Of a stretch of 64,000 nucleotides of DNA, positions 26,049 through 35,152 are shown piece by piece. The translations under genes and the position numbers were made by a program. The stretch covers positions 1 through 64,000 of the forward strand of contig CP127384.1 of assembly GCA_030285985.1 (NCBI GenBank). The letters run 5' to 3'. The stretch comes from Aquidulcibacter paucihalophilus (GTDB lineage Bacteria; Pseudomonadota; Alphaproteobacteria; Caulobacterales; Caulobacteraceae). The stretch's first letter is position 1. Each line of letters opens with the position of its first letter. Under the pieces are notes generated by a model. That model worked only from the letters and a program-made list of their open reading frames with translations. It made no database searches and was not told the DNA's origin.

Positions 26049-27866
26049 TCAACCGTCCGCCTTGCTGATCGGTTGCACAAGGGGCCTGACGGTAGCGTTT
26101 CGTAACGGATCGACCCGCGCCGCCAGGTCCGCCGGCAGCGGCGACGGTGCCCCGAGGGCCAAAGCCGCGACGTGTTCCGCCAGGAGCGGCGCGACGCAGA
26201 AGCCGCGCGAACCCAGTCCGCCGAGCACGAACAGGTCTGCGCGCCCCGGCACGGCACCGGCCAGGGGCAGCCGGTCCGGCATCGTGGCCCGGACGGCCGT
26301 CCGGGCCGAGGCTTCCCCCGCCGCCGCGATCCGCGCGGCCAGCTGCGGTAGCCGGGCCGCGACCGTCGCCAGATTGCGGGCCCCGGCCTCTTCCGAGGGT
26401 CCACCATCGGTCTCGCCCCGATCATGGATCGCGCCGAACAGCAGGCCGGAGCCTGTCGGCACGGCATAGCCGCCCCAGGCGACGGGCCGGGCCTCGACGC
26501 CCTCTATCCAGTCCGCCTGCCCCCGGACCGGCGACAGCGCCAGATCGGGGACCAGTCCCGCCGTTCCCCAGCCACCCGCGACCACGACGATGTCGGCCTC
26601 GACAATCAGACCGCCGGCCTCGTCCAGCAAACGCCAGCCGGCGTCCGCCGGTTCGATATGCGCCACCCGCGCCGCGACCCGGACCGCCTCCGCCAGCCAG
26701 ACGTCGAGCACGGCGCGCGGCCGGATCGCCATGGCGTCACGCATCCACAGTCCGCCGCAGCCGACGGGCTCGCCCGGTTCCACGGCACAGCGCCCGGCGT
26801 CCCGAACCTCCATCGCGCCCTCGTTCCAGAAGGGCTGGGCCGCGACCTTGGCGAACCGTCCAGCATCACGCGGCGTCTGTTCGAGCTGAAGCACGCCCGT
26901 CTCGATCACGGCGTCGGGTATGGCAGCGTAGAGGGCCGCCGCCCGGGTCAGGGCCTGGGCGTGAAGACCCGCGATCTCCGCGTCTCCGGCGTCGAACCGG
27001 GGCGTCACAAGGGCGGCCGGAAAGCCGGAGCCGCCCGCGCCGGCGTGCGCCGCCTCGACGACCGTCGATCGCACGCCCAGCGCCGCAAAGGCGCGCGCCA
27101 GCGCCGCCCCCGCGATCCCGGCGCCGACCACTGCCACGGAAGGCGTCTGCGCTGGTGCGACAGGGGAGCCTGGCAGCCGCGCTTCCAGACGTTCGCGCTT
27201 GCGCCCGTGACCCGGCCGCTTCTCCACGGCGAAGTTTCGCTCCGCCAGCCCCCGCCGCACAGCCCCGGCTACAGTGAAGGTCGCAACCCGCGCGCCCGGC
27301 GCGGAGCGGGCGGCGATGCCGTCCATGACCGCGTCCGACCACATCCCGGGATTGGTCGAGGGCGCGAAGCCGTCGAGGAACCAGGCGTCCGCCTGTCCGG
27401 ACCACTGCGACAGGGCCCAGCCGACGTCGCCGACCGCAAGATCGAGCGTCGCATTGAACCCGGGCAGGTCGAGACGATGAAATCCCGGCGTCGGCTCCGG
27501 CCAGACATCCAGCAGCGCCTGTGTCGCCTCCGCCAGGTCCGGCCAGGCCTCCAGCGCCCGCATCGCCTCTTCGCGACTCAACGGAAAGCCCTCGACCGAG
27601 AACAGGCTCAACCGGCCGTCAGCCGGCCCCTCGCGGCGCCAGAGATCCAGCAGGGCGGCGATATTCAGACCGGTGCCGAACCCCAGTTCGGCGACGCAGA
27701 AACGGGACCGTCCCTGCCAGGCCCCGGGCAGACCGCAGCCGGCGAGAAAGACCGCCCGGCTCTCGGCGAGCCCGTCCTGCTGCGAGAAATAGACATCGCC
27801 GAACCGTCCCGAACGCGGCGAGCCGTCGTCGGTCCAGATCAGGCGGGGGGCACGGTCTTCAGTCAT
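26049..27866 (-). CDS. mnmC: Bifunctional tRNA 5-methylaminomethyl-2-thiouridine enzyme MnmC
   Basis: A 605-residue two-domain enzyme finishing mnm5s2U at tRNA wobble positions. Residues 1 to about 240 form the SAM-dependent methyltransferase (MnmC2: VAELGFGTGLNIAALLD, DAWFLDGFAPSTNPGMW). From about 245 the FAD oxidase begins with VAVVGAGIAGAALARAFAALG and ends with LFVLGGLGSRGFCVAPLLAEH. Both active domains look intact. The order methyltransferase then oxidase is the standard fusion. Confidence 0.94.
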   Translation of the reverse strand: MTEDRAPRLIWTDDGSPRSGRFGDVYFSQQDGLAESRAVFLAGCGLPGAWQGRSRFCVAELGFGTGLNIAALLDLWRREGPADGRLSLFSVEGFPLSREEAMRALEAWPDLAEATQALLDVWPEPTPGFHRLDLPGFNATLDLAVGDVGWALSQWSGQADAWFLDGFAPSTNPGMWSDAVMDGIAARSAPGARVATFTVAGAVRRGLAERNFAVEKRPGHGRKRERLEARLPGSPVAPAQTPSVAVVGAGIAGAALARAFAALGVRSTVVEAAHAGAGGSGFPAALVTPRFDAGDAEIAGLHAQALTRAAALYAAIPDAVIETGVLQLEQTPRDAGRFAKVAAQPFWNEGAMEVRDAGRCAVEPGEPVGCGGLWMRDAMAIRPRAVLDVWLAEAVRVAARVAHIEPADAGWRLLDEAGGLIVEADIVVVAGGWGTAGLVPDLALSPVRGQADWIEGVEARPVAWGGYAVPTGSGLLFGAIHDRGETDGGPSEEAGARNLATVAARLPQLAARIAAAGEASARTAVRATMPDRLPLAGAVPGRADLFVLGGLGSRGFCVAPLLAEHVAALALGAPSPLPADLAARVDPLRNATVRPLVQPISKADG

Positions 27867-27903
27867 TCGCCACGGCCTATACCGCCCGGGCCGTCGCGCA
27901 ACG

Positions 27904-27931
27904 AAAAAGGGCCGCCCCCGGGGGGCGACCC
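27904..27931 (-). terminator. Rho-independent terminator of lipoprotein A
   Basis: Read on the minus strand: a GGGTCGCCCCC/GGGGGCGGCCC stem followed by TTTTT. It shares the 20-base block CAACGAAAAAGGGCCGCCCC (plus-strand sense) with the terminator at 28381. Confidence 0.85.
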
Positions 27932-27977
27932 TCCATTCTCGGGCTTGTCCGGCGGCAAGCGCGCCGGATCTCCGGGC

Positions 27978-28259
27978 CTAGTGGGCCGCGGCGGCCGGTG
28001 CGGCGGGAGCCGCGGCGGCCGGTGCCGGGGCGGCGGCGTCAGCGGCGGCCGGGGCCAGTTCAGCGGCGGCGGCGGCGTCAGCAGCTGCCTGGGCGTCAGC
28101 GGCGGCCTGGTCGATGGTGGTGTTGGCGGCGGCCGGGTCGGCGACGCCGGCGGCTTCGACGGCTTCGGTCGCGGCACCGTCGGCCTTTTCCTCGGCCTTC
28201 TGGCAGGCGGTCAGGGCAAGCGCGGCGGAGGCTGCCACGATCAGGGCTGTGATGCGCAT
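27978..28259 (-). CDS. Small Ala-rich lipoprotein A
   Basis: A 93-residue lipoprotein beginning MRITALIVAASAALALTACQ with lipobox LTAC, then QKAEEKADG and a low-complexity tail of Ala with Asp/Glu/Pro, ending PAAAAH. It is paralogous to the gene at 28450, which shares the MRITAL start and the AAAH end. The tail suggests a flexible envelope protein. No family recognised. Its own terminator lies at 27904. Confidence 0.75.
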   Translation of the reverse strand: MRITALIVAASAALALTACQKAEEKADGAATEAVEAAGVADPAAANTTIDQAAADAQAAADAAAAAELAPAAADAAAPAPAAAAPAAPAAAAH

Positions 28260-28380
28260 CGGAGGGCTCCTTGGATTTGGTGGACGGGGGCGTCCCGGGA
28301 AACTGGATACCGACCGTCGGCGAGCCCCCGCAAGTTAAATAGCGCCCACGTTCGGCGGCGCGCAGCGGACAGGACAACGA

Positions 28381-28411
28381 AAAAGGGCCGCCCCTTCCGG
28401 GACGGCCCTTC
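28381..28411 (-). terminator. Rho-independent terminator of lipoprotein B
   Basis: On the minus strand: GGGCCGTCCC-GGAA-GGGGCGGCCC then TTTTT. It is close in sequence to the terminator at 27904. Confidence 0.87.
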
Positions 28412-28449
28412 CTTCATCAGACCCGAAGGCCCGAATGATGTCGCTCGTA

Positions 28450-28695
28450 TTAGTGAGCGGCGGCCGGGGCAGCGGCGTCGGCAGCCGGAGCGGCAGCGGC
28501 GTCGGCGGCCGGGGCGGCAGCGGCGTCGGCAGCCGGAGCAGCGGCGTCGGCAGCCGGGGCCATGGCGGCGTCGGCGGCCGGGGCTTCGGCAGCGGCGTCA
28601 GCGGCCGGAGCTTCTTCAGCCTTGTCGGCGGCGGGGGTGCAGGCGGCCAGGGCCAGAGCGGCGACCGAAGCGGCGACCAGAGCGGTGATGCGCAT
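28450..28695 (-). CDS. Small Ala-rich lipoprotein B with AAPAADA repeats
   Basis: An 81-residue lipoprotein: signal MRITALVAASVAALALAACT with lipobox LAAC, then PAADKAEE and a tail made of near-perfect repeats of PAADAAA (about seven units), ending PAAAH. The DNA shows matching GGCGTCGGCAGCCGG-type tandem repeats, so length variation between strains is likely. It is a tandem paralogue of the gene at 27978. Confidence 0.75.
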   Translation of the reverse strand: MRITALVAASVAALALAACTPAADKAEEAPAADAAAEAPAADAAMAPAADAAAPAADAAAAPAADAAAAPAADAAAPAAAH

Positions 28696-28964
28696 AATTT
28701 TATTCCTTCAGAAGGGTCAAACGAGGTCATGAACTCCTCGCAGTTCCGGAGATAACGGGAACGTGAGCGAAAGCCAAGCCTAATTCTCACGCATTCGTGA
28801 ACCGGCGTGACCTCAAGGCCGGAATTCAGCGTGAACCGGCTCGCCAGGCGGCACCGACCGGGCCGGAGCGGTCGCCAGGGCGACCGTTTCGGCGGTGGCA
28901 CCGGGCCGAATCGGCACCGGCTTCGATGACGCAGGGCGAGAGGTTACAGGCCGGCCAGTCGTGA
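28696..28964. other. Gap between lipoprotein B and motA
   Basis: No gene seen. It holds two near-copies of CGTGAACCGGC (about 28797 and 28831) and a perfect hairpin GGTCGCC-AG-GGCGACC (about 28870-28885) without a T-run, lying downstream of motA on its strand; the hairpin could slow or end motA transcription. The lipoprotein B promoter should be near 28730-28780, where the DNA is locally A+T-rich. Confidence 0.4.
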
Positions 28965-29834
28965 TCAGGCTTCGGTCGGGGCGGCCGACAGGGACTCTTC
29001 CATCTCGATGAACGACGGCTGGGCCGCCGACGGAATGTCTCCGCGGCCGATCTCGACGGAGATCTGGGCGGCGTTGCCGTGCAGGTGGGCGACCAGCACC
29101 GACTGGATGATCTTGTAGTAGGCGGCTTCCTCGTCGACGATCCCCTTCAGCCGGGCCGCGATCGGGCCGACCAGGCCATAGGCCATGAACACCCCCATGA
29201 AGGTGCCGACCAGGGCGCCGCCGATCATGCCGCCGAGGATCTCCGGCGGCTCGGTGATCGAGCCCATGGTCTTGATGACACCCAGAACGGCGGCGACGAT
29301 GCCGAGCGCCGGCAGGGCGTCAGCCAGATTCTGCAGGGCATGGGCCGGCTCGAGCGCCTCGTGGTGGTGCTTCTCGAGCTGCTTTTCCATGACGTCCTCG
29401 ATCTGGTGGGGATCCTCGAGGTTCATGGTCATCATCCGCAGGGTGTCGCAGATGAAGTCGGTGGCGAAATGGTCCTTCAGAACCTTGGGATATTTCTGGA
29501 AGATCGTGCTCTCGGCGGGCTTTTCGATATGGCTTTCCAGGGCGATGACGCCCTTGGACTTCATCGTCTTGGTCAGCTGGAACAGCAGGGACAGCAGGTC
29601 CTTGTAGTCCTGCTTCTTCCATTTGACCCCCCCGAACGCCTTGCCCAGGCCGCCCAGGGTGGCCTTCATCGTGGTGACGCTGTTCGAGATCAGGAAGGCG
29701 GCGATGCCGGCCCCGCCGATGGCCATCAGCTCATGCGGTGCCGCATGGGTGATGACGTCGAACTTGCCGCCCGAGATGGCGTAGCTGCCGAACACCATGC
29801 CGAACAGCAGGACAATGCCGATAATCTGGAACAT
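28965..29834 (-). CDS. motA: Flagellar motor stator protein MotA
   Basis: A 289-residue inner-membrane stator subunit that with MotB conducts protons to drive flagellar rotation. Four hydrophobic segments are visible, with the long cytoplasmic loop between the second and third; LNLEDPHQIEDVMEKQLE and LPALGIVAAVLGVIKTMGSI are typical, and the C-terminal half has GGALVGTFMGVFMAYG. motB is not adjacent; in Caulobacter the two genes are also separate. A TTAATCATTAA sequence lies about 50 bases upstream. Confidence 0.94.
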   Translation of the reverse strand: MFQIIGIVLLFGMVFGSYAISGGKFDVITHAAPHELMAIGGAGIAAFLISNSVTTMKATLGGLGKAFGGVKWKKQDYKDLLSLLFQLTKTMKSKGVIALESHIEKPAESTIFQKYPKVLKDHFATDFICDTLRMMTMNLEDPHQIEDVMEKQLEKHHHEALEPAHALQNLADALPALGIVAAVLGVIKTMGSITEPPEILGGMIGGALVGTFMGVFMAYGLVGPIAARLKGIVDEEAAYYKIIQSVLVAHLHGNAAQISVEIGRGDIPSAAQPSFIEMEESLSAAPTEA

Positions 29835-29914
29835 GGGAGGGCGAACGATCCTGCGCGCGAGAGACGCCGACCTTCGCCGTTAATGATTAAGGGGCGGTTG
29901 CGAACCGGCAACCT

Positions 29915-31723
29915 CTAGAACCGTGTTTCGCCATCCATGATGGCCGCCCGCGCCGCCTCGCTGAATTTCGCATAGCCGTTCTTGCCGCCGCGGACATAGA
30001 GCGGGCCGTCGACCTTGTCGGGATCGAAGCCGTCGGCCACCAGATCGATCTTCTTGTATTTGAAGGTTCCGGTGGTGTCGGCGGACTTGATCAGGCGGAC
30101 AAATGCCGGCCGGGCGTAGGTCGGCAGTTCCTGATCGACCCAGTCGGCGAATGGACGGGCGGAGAACCGGCCCTCTACGACGAGGGCCACCATCCCGGCC
30201 TTGCCCTCATGGCCGGGCACAGGAACGCCATAGGCGATGACTTCCTTCACGCCGGGCGCGTCGGCCAGCCGTTGCTCGACCTCGGCGGTCGAAACGTTCT
30301 CACCCTTCCAGCGGTAGGTGTCGCCGATCCGGTCGATGAAATAGACGTAGCCTTCGCTGTCCTGCTTCATCAGGTCGCCGGTGCGGAACCAGCGATCGCC
30401 GCGCACGAACACGTCGCGCAGGATCTTCTTCTCGGAGGCCGCCCGGTCGGCATAGCCCGAGAAGGCATGACGAATATCGTCGCCGATCATGCCCAGCGCC
30501 TCGCCGACCTCACCGGCCTTCACCAGCTGGCACAGGCCGTCCGCGCCCCGAACAGGCTCCTCGGTGTCCATATCGAACCGGACCAGCCGGAAATTGATCT
30601 GCTTTTTGAGGAAGCCGGGCACACGCCCGATGGCACCGGGCTTGCCGTCGAAATTGAACACCGAGACATTCCCCTCGGTCGAACCATAGAATTCGAGGAT
30701 GTTCGGAATCGCGAACCGTCTCTGGAAGTCGGTCCAGACATCGGGCCGCAGGCCGTTCCCGAAGGCCAGCCGCAGCGTGTGGGACTTCTCGTGCTCGGCT
30801 TCGGGGCAGTTGACCAGATAGCGGCACAGCTCGCCGATATAGACGAACAGGGTCGCGCCCGAGGCCTTCACGTCCGGCCAGAAATTCGTCGCCGAGAACC
30901 GCTTGCGCAGCACCAGCTGGCCGCCGTTCAGCAAGGCGGGCCCGACCCCGACCAGCCCGCCGGTCGAGTGATAGAGGGGCAGAACGTTGAAGGTGACGTC
31001 CTTTTCGGTGGCAGCCGTCGCCCCGGCGAAGGCGCGCATATAGGTCCGGGCCCGGGCGTGGGTGATCTTGGCTGCCTTGGGCAGGCCGGTGGTCCCCGAG
31101 GTGTAGATGTACAGCGCCGTGTCGCGGTTGGTCAGGCCAAGCCGCGCCGACCGCGCGGGCCGCACGGACGAACCGCTGCGCACCGGCTTGTCCAGTCCGC
31201 GCCGCTCGTCGGCCTCGTCCTCGTCGCGCAGGCCCAGCACCCAGAGCATCAGGTTGCGGCCGGACAGGTCCCGCGCGTCCTCGACACGTTTCCAGCAATC
31301 CTCGTCCGTCACGACCTGGGACGCGTTGGAGATGGACAGGCAGTGGGCCAGGGCGTGGCCGGTCAGATTGGTGTTGATCAGGGCGGTGGCCACGCCGATC
31401 TTGGAGAAGCCGATCCAGGCGGCGATGTATTCGGCCCGGTTCAGCATCACCAGGGCGATGGTGTCGCCCCGCTTGAGCCGGCGGCTCTGGGCCCAGTGGC
31501 CGAACCGGTTGGCCATGGCGTCGAGCTCGCGATAGGTCACCGTCCGCCGGTCATCGACAATCGCGACCCGGTCACCGAACCGGTCAACGGCCTCTTCCCA
31601 GTCGTCGCAGACCAGATCGGCGCTATCCAGCTCGATCGGCTTGATGCGCTTGAGCAGACGGCGCAGCCCCTTGGCGAAACGCATGTTGCGCTTGATGTCC
31701 GCCACCAGACCCATCGTCTTCAT
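29915..31723 (-). CDS. Long/very-long-chain acyl-CoA synthetase
   Basis: A 602-residue AMP-forming enzyme that activates fatty acids with CoA, of the FATP/very-long-chain type. Motifs: YIYTSGTTGLPKAAKI (P-loop), LPLYHSTGG, EFYGSTEGN, and DRWFRTGDLMKQDSEGYVYFIDRIGDTYRWKGENVST, with the catalytic Lys region GTFKYKKIDLV. The frame opens with TTG at 31780 but lacks a ribosome site there; ATGs at 31723 and 31714 follow a GGAG and are more likely. Substrate chain length is not decided by the sequence. Confidence 0.92.
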   Translation of the reverse strand: MKTMGLVADIKRNMRFAKGLRRLLKRIKPIELDSADLVCDDWEEAVDRFGDRVAIVDDRRTVTYRELDAMANRFGHWAQSRRLKRGDTIALVMLNRAEYIAAWIGFSKIGVATALINTNLTGHALAHCLSISNASQVVTDEDCWKRVEDARDLSGRNLMLWVLGLRDEDEADERRGLDKPVRSGSSVRPARSARLGLTNRDTALYIYTSGTTGLPKAAKITHARARTYMRAFAGATAATEKDVTFNVLPLYHSTGGLVGVGPALLNGGQLVLRKRFSATNFWPDVKASGATLFVYIGELCRYLVNCPEAEHEKSHTLRLAFGNGLRPDVWTDFQRRFAIPNILEFYGSTEGNVSVFNFDGKPGAIGRVPGFLKKQINFRLVRFDMDTEEPVRGADGLCQLVKAGEVGEALGMIGDDIRHAFSGYADRAASEKKILRDVFVRGDRWFRTGDLMKQDSEGYVYFIDRIGDTYRWKGENVSTAEVEQRLADAPGVKEVIAYGVPVPGHEGKAGMVALVVEGRFSARPFADWVDQELPTYARPAFVRLIKSADTTGTFKYKKIDLVADGFDPDKVDGPLYVRGGKNGYAKFSEAARAAIMDGETRF

Positions 31724-31975
31724 CACTCCATGGAAAGCCGCCCGCGCCTTGGTGATGGACAAGCCGCCGGTCGCGGTCAACCGGCAGGGGAATCACAGAA
31801 GCGAATAGAGGCAAAAGACCGCCGGTTTACGCCGCGGCGTGGCGCCGATGCGGCGGTGGCGCGGGGTGAACCTGTCGAAGTCTGACAGCCGCTTGAAGAA
31901 CGGCGTGCGGCGGGTCTTAATCACCAGACGCGGATTGGCGGCGTGGGGCCGGAATGATCCTCGGGGGAATACACG

Positions 31976-32434
31976 ATGAAATACCTTCTGACCGCCGTTT
32001 GCGCCCTCGCGCTGGCCGGGCCCGTCGCGGCCCAGGATTACAATGCCGAGCCCAACTACGGCAGCATCACCCTGGCGCCGGGCTTCCAGCCCGATCCGCA
32101 CCTCGTCAGCCTGCGCGCCGGGGGCGACATCAGCGCCTCCAACGCCGGAAGCGGCTGCGCCGGCTTCATCACCAATTCGCCTGACTTCCGCTTCCAGTGG
32201 AACGGCAACGGCTCGCTGAACATCAAGATCTCGGTCCTGTCCAAGGCTGACACGACGCTGGTGGTCAACGGCCCGAACGGCGAATGGTACTGCGACGACG
32301 ACACCGGCGAGGACAACAACCCGCTGGTCACCCTGGGCTCCGTGTCCGGCCGCTATGAAATCTGGGTCGGCACCTATGCCAGCGGCGACCCCCAGCCGGC
32401 CGTGCTGTCGATTTCGGAATTGACCAACTTCTAA
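31976..32434 (+). CDS. Secreted beta-rich protein of unknown role
   Basis: A 152-residue exported protein: signal MKYLLTAVCALALAGPVAAQ, mature start DYNAEPNYG. The domain is beta-strand rich with C-x(3)-I (GSGCAGFITNSPDF) and an acidic loop NGEWYCDDDTGEDNNP, ending GRYEIWVGTYASGDPQPAVLSISE; this resembles pre-peptidase C-terminal (PPC)-like beta sandwiches that can bind calcium. GGGGGAA precedes the ATG. A strong terminator follows, so it is a single-gene unit. Confidence 0.78.
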   Translation: MKYLLTAVCALALAGPVAAQDYNAEPNYGSITLAPGFQPDPHLVSLRAGGDISASNAGSGCAGFITNSPDFRFQWNGNGSLNIKISVLSKADTTLVVNGPNGEWYCDDDTGEDNNPLVTLGSVSGRYEIWVGTYASGDPQPAVLSISELTNF

Positions 32435-32456
32435 GTATTGATTGAGCTCAAAGCCG

Positions 32457-32496
32457 CACCGTTGCCGCCCCGAATGTGGCGGCAACGGTGTTTCTT
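32457..32496 (+). terminator. Rho-independent terminator
   Basis: A 13-bp perfect stem CACCGTTGCCGCC/GGCGGCAACGGTG with an 8-base loop followed by TTTCTT, ending the secreted-protein gene. Confidence 0.9.
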
Positions 32497-32570
32497 CAAG
32501 GCCAAACAGAAATCGCGGAACCGCGATCTCACAGACCTGTTTCTTCCATGAGTTTTCTGGAGGAACCACA

Positions 32571-33143
32571 ATGTCCGTGACCTATCCCGACCAAACGCAA
32601 CCGCTGAACGATCGCCTCGAAGCGCCGCACGCCGAGGTGACCCAGGACGCGCCCTTCGTCCCCGTCTATGCCCGTCGCGGCAAGGCTCGCGGCGGCCAGG
32701 GCAAGATCAGGACCTGGATGATCCTGACCCCCGTCGCCGTCGTGGCGCTCGGCGGCCTCGGTGCCATGATGCTGATGCAGGGCCCGGAAGAGGCGACCGT
32801 GCCCCTGGCCGAACCGGCCCTGACCGCGCCGGTTCTGTCGGCCTCGCCGACGGATAGCGCCTTGGCTCCGCTGACCACCGCCGCGACGCCCGCGCCCGTC
32901 GTCCGGGAGGCCGCACCGCTTCGCCGGGCCACGCCCGCGCCGGCACCCCGTCAAGCCGCCCCGGCCGCCACGCCCCGGGCGGTAACGCCGGCCCCGGCGG
33001 TCGCCACCGGACCGCAGGCCTATACGCCAGCCCCGGCCGCGCCTTCGACCACGACCCTGAACACCGCCCCGGTGACCGCGGCCCCGGCGACGCCGGCACC
33101 CGCGCCGACGCCTCCGGTGATCATCGTCGAACCGGTTGGCTGA
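32571..33143 (+). CDS. Anchored Pro/Ala-rich protein ending TPPVIIVEPVG
   Basis: A 190-residue protein with a polar head of about 48 residues, one transmembrane helix (WMILTPVAVVALGGLGAMML) and a long Pro/Ala/Thr-rich tail, so the tail should lie in the periplasm. The last residues TPPVIIVEPVG resemble TPPPVIVIAPEP near the end of the protein encoded at 37975, which has the same layout. No catalytic domain is seen. The ATG at 32571 follows GGAGG; the frame opens earlier inside the preceding terminator. Confidence 0.75.
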   Translation: MSVTYPDQTQPLNDRLEAPHAEVTQDAPFVPVYARRGKARGGQGKIRTWMILTPVAVVALGGLGAMMLMQGPEEATVPLAEPALTAPVLSASPTDSALAPLTTAATPAPVVREAAPLRRATPAPAPRQAAPAATPRAVTPAPAVATGPQAYTPAPAAPSTTTLNTAPVTAAPATPAPAPTPPVIIVEPVG

Positions 33144-33166
33144 TCGCGCCTATCAAGTCTGAAAAC

Positions 33167-33206
33167 AGGGCCCCGACGGAGCGATCCGCCGGGGCCCTTG
33201 TCTGTT
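33167..33206. terminator. Bidirectional terminator
   Basis: A 14-base inverted repeat (AGGGCCCCGACGGA / TCCGCCGGGGCCCT, one mismatch) lies between convergent genes. A TTGTCTGTTT tail follows on the + strand and CTGTTTTC on the minus strand. Confidence 0.85.
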
Positions 33207-33210
33207 TGGG

Positions 33211-34524
33211 TCAGGCCGCCGGCGAAACGCGCCAGATCACATTGCCGACGTCGTCCGCCACCAGCAGGGCTCCCGTGCGGTCGAACTGCACCCCGACGGG
33301 CCGGCCCATCGCCTGGTCCGCCTCGTTGAGGAAGCCGGTCAGGATGTCTTCCGGCGGACCCGCCGGAACGCCGCCCGTGAATGGCACAAAGATGACGCGG
33401 TAGCCGTTGCGCGGCGTCCGGTTCCAGGATCCGTGCTGGCCCACGAAGGCGCCGCCGCGATAGCGGAGGGGAAACAGGCCGGCCTCGCCGAACGTCAGCC
33501 CCAGCGACGCCGTATGGGCACCGAGGGCGTAGTCCGGCCGCAGGGCCCGCGCGACCATCCCGGGATTGGCCGGTTCGACCCGCGTGTCGACGGTCTGGCC
33601 ATAGTAGCTCCACGGCCAGCCGTAGAAGCCGCCGGGCGTCACCGACGTCATGTAGTCAGGCACCAGATCGTTGCCGAGCTCATCGCGCTCATTGACCGCG
33701 ACCCAGAGTTTGCCGCTGTCCGGCTGCCACGCCAGTCCGACCGGATTGCGCAGGCCCGAGGCGAAGATGCGGTCGGCTCCCGTCGCGATATCGATCTCAT
33801 GGATGGCGGCGCGGCCCTCCTCCTCGGCCAGGCCGTTCTCCCCCACGTTGGAGTTCGAGCCGACCCCGACATACAGCCGGGTTCCGTCCGCGCTGGCGAC
33901 CAGACTCTTGGTCCAGTGATGGTTGCGCCCCGCCGGCAGGGCCGCCAGCCGGGTCGCGGCCGCCGTGATCCGGGTCTGGCCGGCCTGGTAGGGGAAGGCG
34001 ACCACGGCGTCGGCATTGGCGACGTAGAGGGTGTTCCCGACCAGGGCCATGCCGAAGGGCGAGGTCAGGTTTTCGAGAAACACCGTCCGGGTCTCGGCCG
34101 CCCCGTCGCCGTCGGCGTCACGCAGCAGGGTGATCCGGTCGGCGCTGGGTGCCCGCGCTCCGGCCTTCTTCATGACGAGGCCCTGCACCCACCCGCGCAG
34201 CCCGCCCGACTTGCCCTCGGGCTTGGGCGGGGCATTGCTCTCGGCGACCAGGATGTCGCCATTCGGCAGACGATAAAGCCAGCGCGGATGGTCGAGGCCC
34301 GATGCAAAGGCCTGAACCCGGAAACCGCGCGCCGCCACCGGCGTGCGGCCCTCGGGCCAGCCGACCGCCTCGGCGATATTGACCCGCGGGAACAGCGCCC
34401 CCTGCGGCCGCGGCAAGGTCGGGTCAGGTCCGAATCCCGCGGACGGGTCCAGCGCCTCATTGCCTCCACAGGCTGCGAGCGTAAGCACAAGGGCGGAAGC
34501 CGCGAGCAAGGTCGGACGGATCAT
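33211..34524 (-). CDS. PQQ-dependent sugar (sorbosone-type) dehydrogenase, lipoprotein
   Basis: A 437-residue beta-propeller protein of the soluble glucose/L-sorbosone dehydrogenase family, exported as a lipoprotein (MIRPTLLAASALVLTLAAC, lipobox LAAC). Signatures: GLDHPRWLYRLPNGDILVAESN, LTSPFGMALVGNTLYVAN, NHHWTKSLVASADGTRLYVG, GLRNPVGLAWQPDSGKLWVAVNERDELG and GQHGSWNR. It would oxidise a sugar in the periplasm if PQQ is available; no PQQ synthesis gene is in the window. The substrate is not predictable. Confidence 0.88.
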   Translation of the reverse strand: MIRPTLLAASALVLTLAACGGNEALDPSAGFGPDPTLPRPQGALFPRVNIAEAVGWPEGRTPVAARGFRVQAFASGLDHPRWLYRLPNGDILVAESNAPPKPEGKSGGLRGWVQGLVMKKAGARAPSADRITLLRDADGDGAAETRTVFLENLTSPFGMALVGNTLYVANADAVVAFPYQAGQTRITAAATRLAALPAGRNHHWTKSLVASADGTRLYVGVGSNSNVGENGLAEEEGRAAIHEIDIATGADRIFASGLRNPVGLAWQPDSGKLWVAVNERDELGNDLVPDYMTSVTPGGFYGWPWSYYGQTVDTRVEPANPGMVARALRPDYALGAHTASLGLTFGEAGLFPLRYRGGAFVGQHGSWNRTPRNGYRVIFVPFTGGVPAGPPEDILTGFLNEADQAMGRPVGVQFDRTGALLVADDVGNVIWRVSPAA

Positions 34525-34547
34525 GGGGTAGCCTTTGGATGGGCGGA

Positions 34548-35093
34548 TCAGAACGCGGGGAACTCCAGACGGCTGACGTCATAGCCCAGCGCCGCGGCAC
34601 GCGCGACGAGCGCCGCGCGTTCGGCGGCGTCCGGAACCTCGCGGGTGTAGATCCACAGCTTGTCGAAGGTCGGATCGGCGGAGATGAACCAGCTGTAGTC
34701 CTCGGCATGGTCCAGCACCCAGTAGTCCCAGGTGATCAGGCCGCCGACGTAGCGGACCCTCAGCTTGGCGTTGGTGCCCGGATCCATGATCTCGCCCCGC
34801 CCGCCGATCGCCTTCTCCCGGCCCTGCGGCGTATCCACCTGACAGGTGTCGCGCACATCGACCCGCGTCGGATTGACCACGACATAGTTCGTCGCCCCGG
34901 CCACGCAGCCGTCGGTGATGCTCATGGGCAGGCGGGCGATCTCCAGCCAGCGCCCGCTGTAGAAGCGATCCAGATCAACGGCCCTCACCGGTGCCGGCGC
35001 GCGCACCTCATCGGGTCCCGGCGCGGTCACGCAGGCCGACAGGGACAGTGCGCCCGTCAGGGCGAGGGCGGCAGCGAGGCTTCGCTTCAACAT
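34548..35093 (-). CDS. blc: Bacterial lipocalin (Blc-like lipoprotein)
   Basis: A 181-residue outer-membrane lipocalin: signal with lipobox LSAC (LTGALSLSAC), then the lipocalin opening VDLDRFYSGRWLEIARLP (GxW motif) and C-terminal TYLWIYTRE-like strand (FDKLWIYTREVPD). Family members bind lysophospholipids or fatty acids during envelope stress. The ATG at 35093 gives the signal peptide directly. It lies between a PQQ dehydrogenase and a DUF1206 protein on the same strand. Confidence 0.9.
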   Translation of the reverse strand: MLKRSLAAALALTGALSLSACVTAPGPDEVRAPAPVRAVDLDRFYSGRWLEIARLPMSITDGCVAGATNYVVVNPTRVDVRDTCQVDTPQGREKAIGGRGEIMDPGTNAKLRVRYVGGLITWDYWVLDHAEDYSWFISADPTFDKLWIYTREVPDAAERAALVARAAALGYDVSRLEFPAF

Positions 35094-35152
35094 GGGTCGG
35101 TCTCCGGCGAGGATTGAACTGACAGGTACGGCAACGGTTCCGTGCGGACGCG

